Of a stretch of DNA of 64,000 bases, positions 60,620 through 64,000 are shown in pieces. The stretch comes from JAFKKF01 sp035651055. Its GTDB lineage: Bacteria; Pseudomonadota; Alphaproteobacteria; Rhizobiales; Kaistiaceae. The stretch spans positions 8,396 to 72,395 of the forward strand of contig DASRGK010000107.1 in assembly GCA_035651055.1 (NCBI GenBank). Reading direction: 5' to 3'. The position numbers and the translations under genes are program-made. The notes below the pieces were generated by a model that was not told the DNA's origin, searched no databases, and was given only the letters and a program-made list of their open reading frames with translations. How positions within the stretch are numbered: the stretch's first letter is position 1; each line of letters begins with the position of its first letter.

Positions 60620-61747
60620 ATGCTAGGCCAGCCGCGACCGCGAAAGGCCGCGCGCACGCGGTCTAGCAGGGAAATTTGCGCGGCGACAGAGAGCCTTGCC
60701 CTGATCGTCCTTGGCATCGAGACGAGCTGCGACGAGACCGCGGCGGCTTTGGTCGAACGCCGGGCGGACGGCAGCGGCGTGGTGCGCGCCGATGTGGTCC
60801 TGTCACAGGTCGGCGAGCACGCCGCTTTCGGGGGCGTCGTACCGGAGATCGCCGCCCGGGCACATGTCGAGGTGCTCGACGGCGTGGTTGAGGCGGCGAT
60901 GCGCGAGGCGGGACTGGGCTTCGAGCAGCTGGACGCGGTCGCAGCCACGGCCGGGCCGGGCCTGATCGGCGGGGTCATTGTCGGGCTCACTACCGCCAAG
61001 GCAATTGCGCTGGCAGCGGGGAAGCCGCTGCTGGCGATCAACCACCTCGAGGGCCATGCCCTCACGGCGCGGCTGACCGACGGTCTCGCCTTTCCCTATC
61101 TGCTTCTGCTGGTTTCAGGCGGGCACACCCAGTTCCTTGCCGTCGAAGGCGTCTGCGCCTACCGCAGGCTCGGCACGACCATCGACGACGCGCTCGGCGA
61201 AGCCTTCGACAAGGCAGCAAAGCTCCTCGGCCTTCCCTATCCAGGGGGACCCGCCATCGAAGCGGCGGCGCATACCGGCGATGCCACACGCTTCCCGCTG
61301 CCTCACCCGCTCGTCGGACGGCCGGGCGCCGACTTTTCCCTCTCGGGCCTCAAGACCGCCCTCCGGCTCGCCGCGGAAGCGGTGGCACCGCTTTCCCCTC
61401 AGGACGTTGCCGACCTCGCCGCCTCGTTCCAGGCTACTGTGACCGCCGTCGTCGCCGACCGGGCGCGGAACGCCATGGCCATGTTCCGCGAAGCCCACCC
61501 CCCCGCCCCCCGTCCCGCGCTGGTCGTCGCCGGCGGCGTCGCGGCCAACCGCGCCATCCGCGCCACACTCGGCGAGGCCGCCGCCACAGCCGGATTCGCC
61601 TTCGTCGCGCCGCCGCCACGGCTTTGCGGCGATAACGGCGTGATGATTGCCTGGGCTGGTGCGGAGCGGCTGGCACTCGGCCTCAGCGATCCGATGGATG
61701 CGCCGGCGCGGCCGCGCTGGCCGCTCGACCTCGGACGCGCGGCGTGA
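60620..61747 (+). CDS. tsaD: tRNA N6-threonylcarbamoyladenosine synthase subunit TsaD
   Basis: TsaD transfers the threonylcarbamoyl group to A37 of tRNAs reading ANN codons. The family core starts at LGIETSCDETAAA; the metal-binding histidines are in NHLEGHALTARL and the ATP-site segments in LLVSGGHTQ and GGVAANRAIRA. The core begins only at about 60704. The only standard in-frame start, ATG 60620, adds 28 unconserved residues and leaves just 14 bp to divergent hemC. A CTG start at 60701 is possible. The stop overlaps gpsA. Confidence 0.92.
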   Translation: MLGQPRPRKAARTRSSREICAATESLALIVLGIETSCDETAAALVERRADGSGVVRADVVLSQVGEHAAFGGVVPEIAARAHVEVLDGVVEAAMREAGLGFEQLDAVAATAGPGLIGGVIVGLTTAKAIALAAGKPLLAINHLEGHALTARLTDGLAFPYLLLLVSGGHTQFLAVEGVCAYRRLGTTIDDALGEAFDKAAKLLGLPYPGGPAIEAAAHTGDATRFPLPHPLVGRPGADFSLSGLKTALRLAAEAVAPLSPQDVADLAASFQATVTAVVADRARNAMAMFREAHPPAPRPALVVAGGVAANRAIRATLGEAAATAGFAFVAPPPRLCGDNGVMIAWAGAERLALGLSDPMDAPARPRWPLDLGRAA

Positions 61748-62739
61748 TCCTGCAGCCGATCCGCTCCGTCGGGGTGCTGGGCGGCGGCGCCTGGGCGACC
61801 GCGCTTGCCATCACCGCCGTGCGCGCCGGGCGGAGCGTGAAGCTCTGGGCGCGGAGCATCTCCACCGTCGCCGCGATCAAGGACCGCCGCGAGAATCCGC
61901 GCTACCTGCCGGGCGTGACGCTCGACGCCGGGATCGGCGCGACCGCACACCTCGCCGAGGTCGTCGGCGCCGATGCGCTCATCCTGGCGGTGCCGGCGCA
62001 GTCCGTCCGCGCCGTCGCCGGCGTCGTCGCCAAGCTTGCCGTGCCCGGCACGCCGCTCATCATCGCCGCCAAGGGCCTCGAACGCGGCAACAACAAACGC
62101 CTGTCGCAGGTGGTCGGCGAGGTCGCGCCGAGACTCGTCCCGGCGGTTCTTTCCGGCCCCGGCTTTGCAGCCGAGGTGGCCCGCGGCCTGCCAACCGCGG
62201 TGACCGTCGCCGCCGCCGACGAGGCGGTGGCGGCCACGCTTGCGCTGGCGCTGCAGAACCCGGCGTTCCGCCCCTATGCCGAGACCGACGTGATCGGCGT
62301 CGAGATCGGCGGGGCGGTGAAGAACGTGCTGGCGATTGCAGCCGGCATCGTCACGGCACGGCGGCTCGGGGCCGGCGCGCTCGCCGCGCTCGTTGCCCGC
62401 GGCTTTGCCGAGCTTCGCCGGCTGGCGGAGGCGCTCGGCGGCAGACCCGAGACGCTGATGGGCCTTTCCGGGCTTGGCGACCTGGTGCTCACCTGCTCCA
62501 GCCCGCAATCGCGGAACTTCTCCTATGGCGTTGTGCTCGGCGAGGGCGGCACGCCGGACGCCGGGCATCCGCTCGCCGAAGGCGTGTACACGGCGGCGGC
62601 GGCGCAGACCCTGGCGCGGCGTTTCCATGTCGACATGCCGATCGTTGACGCAGTCGCCTCGGTGCTCGGCAAGGAAATCAGCGTCGATCGCGCCATCGAC
62701 AGCCTGATGGCCCGGCCGCTGAAGCGGGAGACGGAGTAA
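61744..62739 (+). CDS. gpsA: Glycerol-3-phosphate dehydrogenase [NAD(P)+]
   Basis: GpsA makes sn-glycerol 3-phosphate from dihydroxyacetone phosphate for phospholipids. The 331-aa protein has Rossmann motif GVLGGGAWATALA, the VPAQSVR loop, catalytic-lysine segments (AAKGLERG; GAVKNVLAIAAG) and GLSGLGDLVLTCSSPQSRNF. GTG start at 61744 overlaps the tsaD stop by 4 bp. The order tsaD-gpsA-EVE is common in Hyphomicrobiales, often with a YciI-like gene between, which is absent here. Confidence 0.95.
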   Translation: MILQPIRSVGVLGGGAWATALAITAVRAGRSVKLWARSISTVAAIKDRRENPRYLPGVTLDAGIGATAHLAEVVGADALILAVPAQSVRAVAGVVAKLAVPGTPLIIAAKGLERGNNKRLSQVVGEVAPRLVPAVLSGPGFAAEVARGLPTAVTVAAADEAVAATLALALQNPAFRPYAETDVIGVEIGGAVKNVLAIAAGIVTARRLGAGALAALVARGFAELRRLAEALGGRPETLMGLSGLGDLVLTCSSPQSRNFSYGVVLGEGGTPDAGHPLAEGVYTAAAAQTLARRFHVDMPIVDAVASVLGKEISVDRAIDSLMARPLKRETE

Positions 62740-62811
62740 CCCGGCGCTGCCGGCACTTGCCAAGAATGGCTCGCGGTCGGACAGTCAGGCGCGTCGAGGG
62801 AGGAGGAGACG

Positions 62812-63219
62812 ATGGCGCACTGGCTCCTGAAGAGCGAGCCCGACGTCTGGGGCTGGGATGCCCAGGTGAAGGCGGGAAGGACCGGGACGCCATGGACCGG
62901 GGTCCGGAATTTCACCGCGCGCAACAACATGCGCGCCATGAAGAAAGGCGACCTCGCCTTTTTCTACCATACCGGCGAGGAGAAGCAGATTGTCGGCATC
63001 GTCGAGGTGGTGAAGGAGGTTCATCCGGACCCGGACGATCCGGCCTGGGAATGCGTGGACGTGCGCGCGGTCGAGCCGCTGAAGCGTCCGGTCACGCTCG
63101 CCGAGGTGAAAGCGGAAAAGAAGCTCGCCGACATGGCGCTCGTCCGCCTGTCGCGGCTCTCGGTCCAGCCGGTCACCGATGCCGAGTGGGCGCTCGTGCG
63201 CAAGATGGGCGGGCTCTGA
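62812..63219 (+). CDS. EVE-domain protein
   Basis: The 135-aa single-domain protein is of normal length. It carries the YTH/PUA-like EVE hallmarks WLLKSEPDVWGW, WTGVRNFTARNNMRAMKKGD and FFYHTGEEKQIVGIVEV. EVE domains bind modified bases, in DNA or RNA. The start follows GGGAGGAGGAG. It lies 72 bp after gpsA. Confidence 0.9.
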   Translation: MAHWLLKSEPDVWGWDAQVKAGRTGTPWTGVRNFTARNNMRAMKKGDLAFFYHTGEEKQIVGIVEVVKEVHPDPDDPAWECVDVRAVEPLKRPVTLAEVKAEKKLADMALVRLSRLSVQPVTDAEWALVRKMGGL

Positions 63220-63270
63220 CGGCCGTCGGGGTGGGCGGGTGGTTATGGCTGAAGTCATTTGGGCTTCGTC

Positions 63271-63289
63271 GCGCCCTGCGGGAGGGCGC
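63271..63289 (+). other. Hairpin covering a ribosome site
   Basis: Perfect 7-bp stem GCGCCCT / AGGGCGC with loop GCGGG. It contains the GGAGG that lies 7 bases before the ATG at 63293, so it may hide that ribosome site, or serve as the end of the EVE transcript. Confidence 0.4.
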
Positions 63290-63292
63290 TCG

Positions 63293-64000
63293 ATGGTAAA
63301 GGCGATCATGGCGCCGGTCTTGCCGGCGCGTTCGTGGTGACGGCGGCAATCGGATTGCCCGGCGGGCGAGCCGAGGCCGGGACGGCTGATCAGCTCCAGG
63401 TCGAGCTCGCCGCGGCGGTCGCCGCCGACCCGACCCACCTGCCCGGCGCAATTCTCTACGCAAGCCGACCCGGCAAGGGCACCTTTCTCGTCGCCGCCGG
63501 CGTCGCCGACATCGCGACCCGGACGCCGCTCGCTACCGATGCGCATTTCCGCGCCGGCAGCATCCTGAAGACGCTCATCTCGGTCGTCATCCTCCAGCTG
63601 GTCGAGGAGGGCAGGCTCGGGCTCGACGAGCCGATCGCGGGGCTCCTTCCGGCCGACGTGGCGTCACGCTTCCCGAAGAGTGCCGAGATCACCGTCCGCA
63701 TGCTGCTCAACCATACCAGCGGCATCCCGGAATGGCTGGACCAGGCCACGGTTGGCGAGATCGCCGCCAACCCGGCCCGCATCTGGACGGCCCGCGAATT
63801 CATCGACCGCGCAGCCGCGCGGCAGGCCCTTTTTGCCCCCGGCAAAGCCTGGAGCTACTCGAACACGGACTACAATCTGGCCGGCCTGATCGTCGAGAAG
63901 GTAACGGGCAAGCCATGGCGCGATGCGGTGGCCGAGCGCGTGATCGCGCGGCTGAAACTCGGCGGAACGTCGCTGCCGGCCCCGGGCACGGTCGCCCTTC
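63293..64000 (+). CDS. Serine hydrolase, beta-lactamase/DD-peptidase family, partial
   Basis: Cut by the window end. The catalytic SxxK motif is in GSILKTLISV and the YxN motif in YSNTDYNLAG, typical of class C beta-lactamase-like esterases and DD-peptidases. GGEGG-type ribosome site and ATG at 63293 start a signal peptide (MVKAIMAPV), but that frame meets TGA at 63338. The rest of the signal (AGAFVVTAAIGLPGGRAEA) and the mature protein continue in the frame one base back. A one-base loss near 63320 is the simplest reading; otherwise a GTG at 63334 gives a very short signal. Export to the periplasm is expected. Confidence 0.7.

Noticed and set aside
1..64000. CRISPR arrays, insertion sequences, integrases, rRNA or replication origins
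   Set aside because: No repeat-spacer pattern, transposase or integrase motif, rRNA segment or origin-like cluster was seen on reading both strands.

Overview
The window is GC-rich and coding-dense. Its core-gene order is typical of Alphaproteobacteria, most like Hyphomicrobiales (Rhizobiales): hemC-hemD-mitofilin-like-hemY on one strand, and tsaD-gpsA-EVE diverging from hemC. No genus can be named from sequence alone. There is no rRNA, CRISPR array, transposase or integrase.

Layout. (1) 1-5055: an operon for a fused E1 2-oxoacid dehydrogenase, a SorC-type regulator and a xylulokinase-like kinase. (2) 5090-21425: a sugar and arabinoside block. It holds a LacI regulator with an aldo/keto reductase, one CUT2-type and two CUT1-type ABC importers, a GH127 beta-L-arabinofuranosidase and a second LacI regulator. 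One 16-bp palindrome occurs upstream of both large transport operons. (3) 21827-27210: a flavin electron-transfer cassette (FMN-binding protein, ApbE, NqrB/RnfD-like protein fused to an FAD/NAD reductase) convergent with a PepSY-OmpR-histidine kinase operon. (4) 27301-33169: a PhnD-like binding protein, a histidine kinase and an NtrC-type regulator, facing a Sel1-repeat gene that has a near-consensus sigma-54 promoter, followed by a gene-poor stretch with an aldehyde dehydrogenase remnant. (5) 33725-55775: four more sugar importers, a GH51 arabinofuranosidase, three sugar or polyol enzymes and three regulators (double-HTH GntR/FCD, ArsR-HTH fusion, LacI). (6) 56095-64000: tRNA-Thr(CGT), then core genes for haem synthesis, tRNA modification and glycerol-3-phosphate, ending in a serine hydrolase cut by the window edge.

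Together the first 56 kb encode seven sugar ABC importers, two families of arabinofuranosidase without signal peptides, and enzymes to oxidise, isomerise and phosphorylate the released sugars. The picture is import of plant-derived arabino-oligosaccharides and related sugars, hydrolysis in the cytoplasm, and tight local control. The three CUT1 importers have no ATPase gene here, so they probably share one encoded elsewhere. All seven binding-protein genes are followed by a GC-rich hairpin, as expected if binding proteins are made in excess of their membrane partners.

The strongest new leads are regulatory: matched promoter architectures on both sides of the GntR regulator, the shared LacI-type palindromes, the sigma-54 promoter next to an orphan PhnD/kinase/NtrC triad, and the compact flavin electron-transfer cassette.
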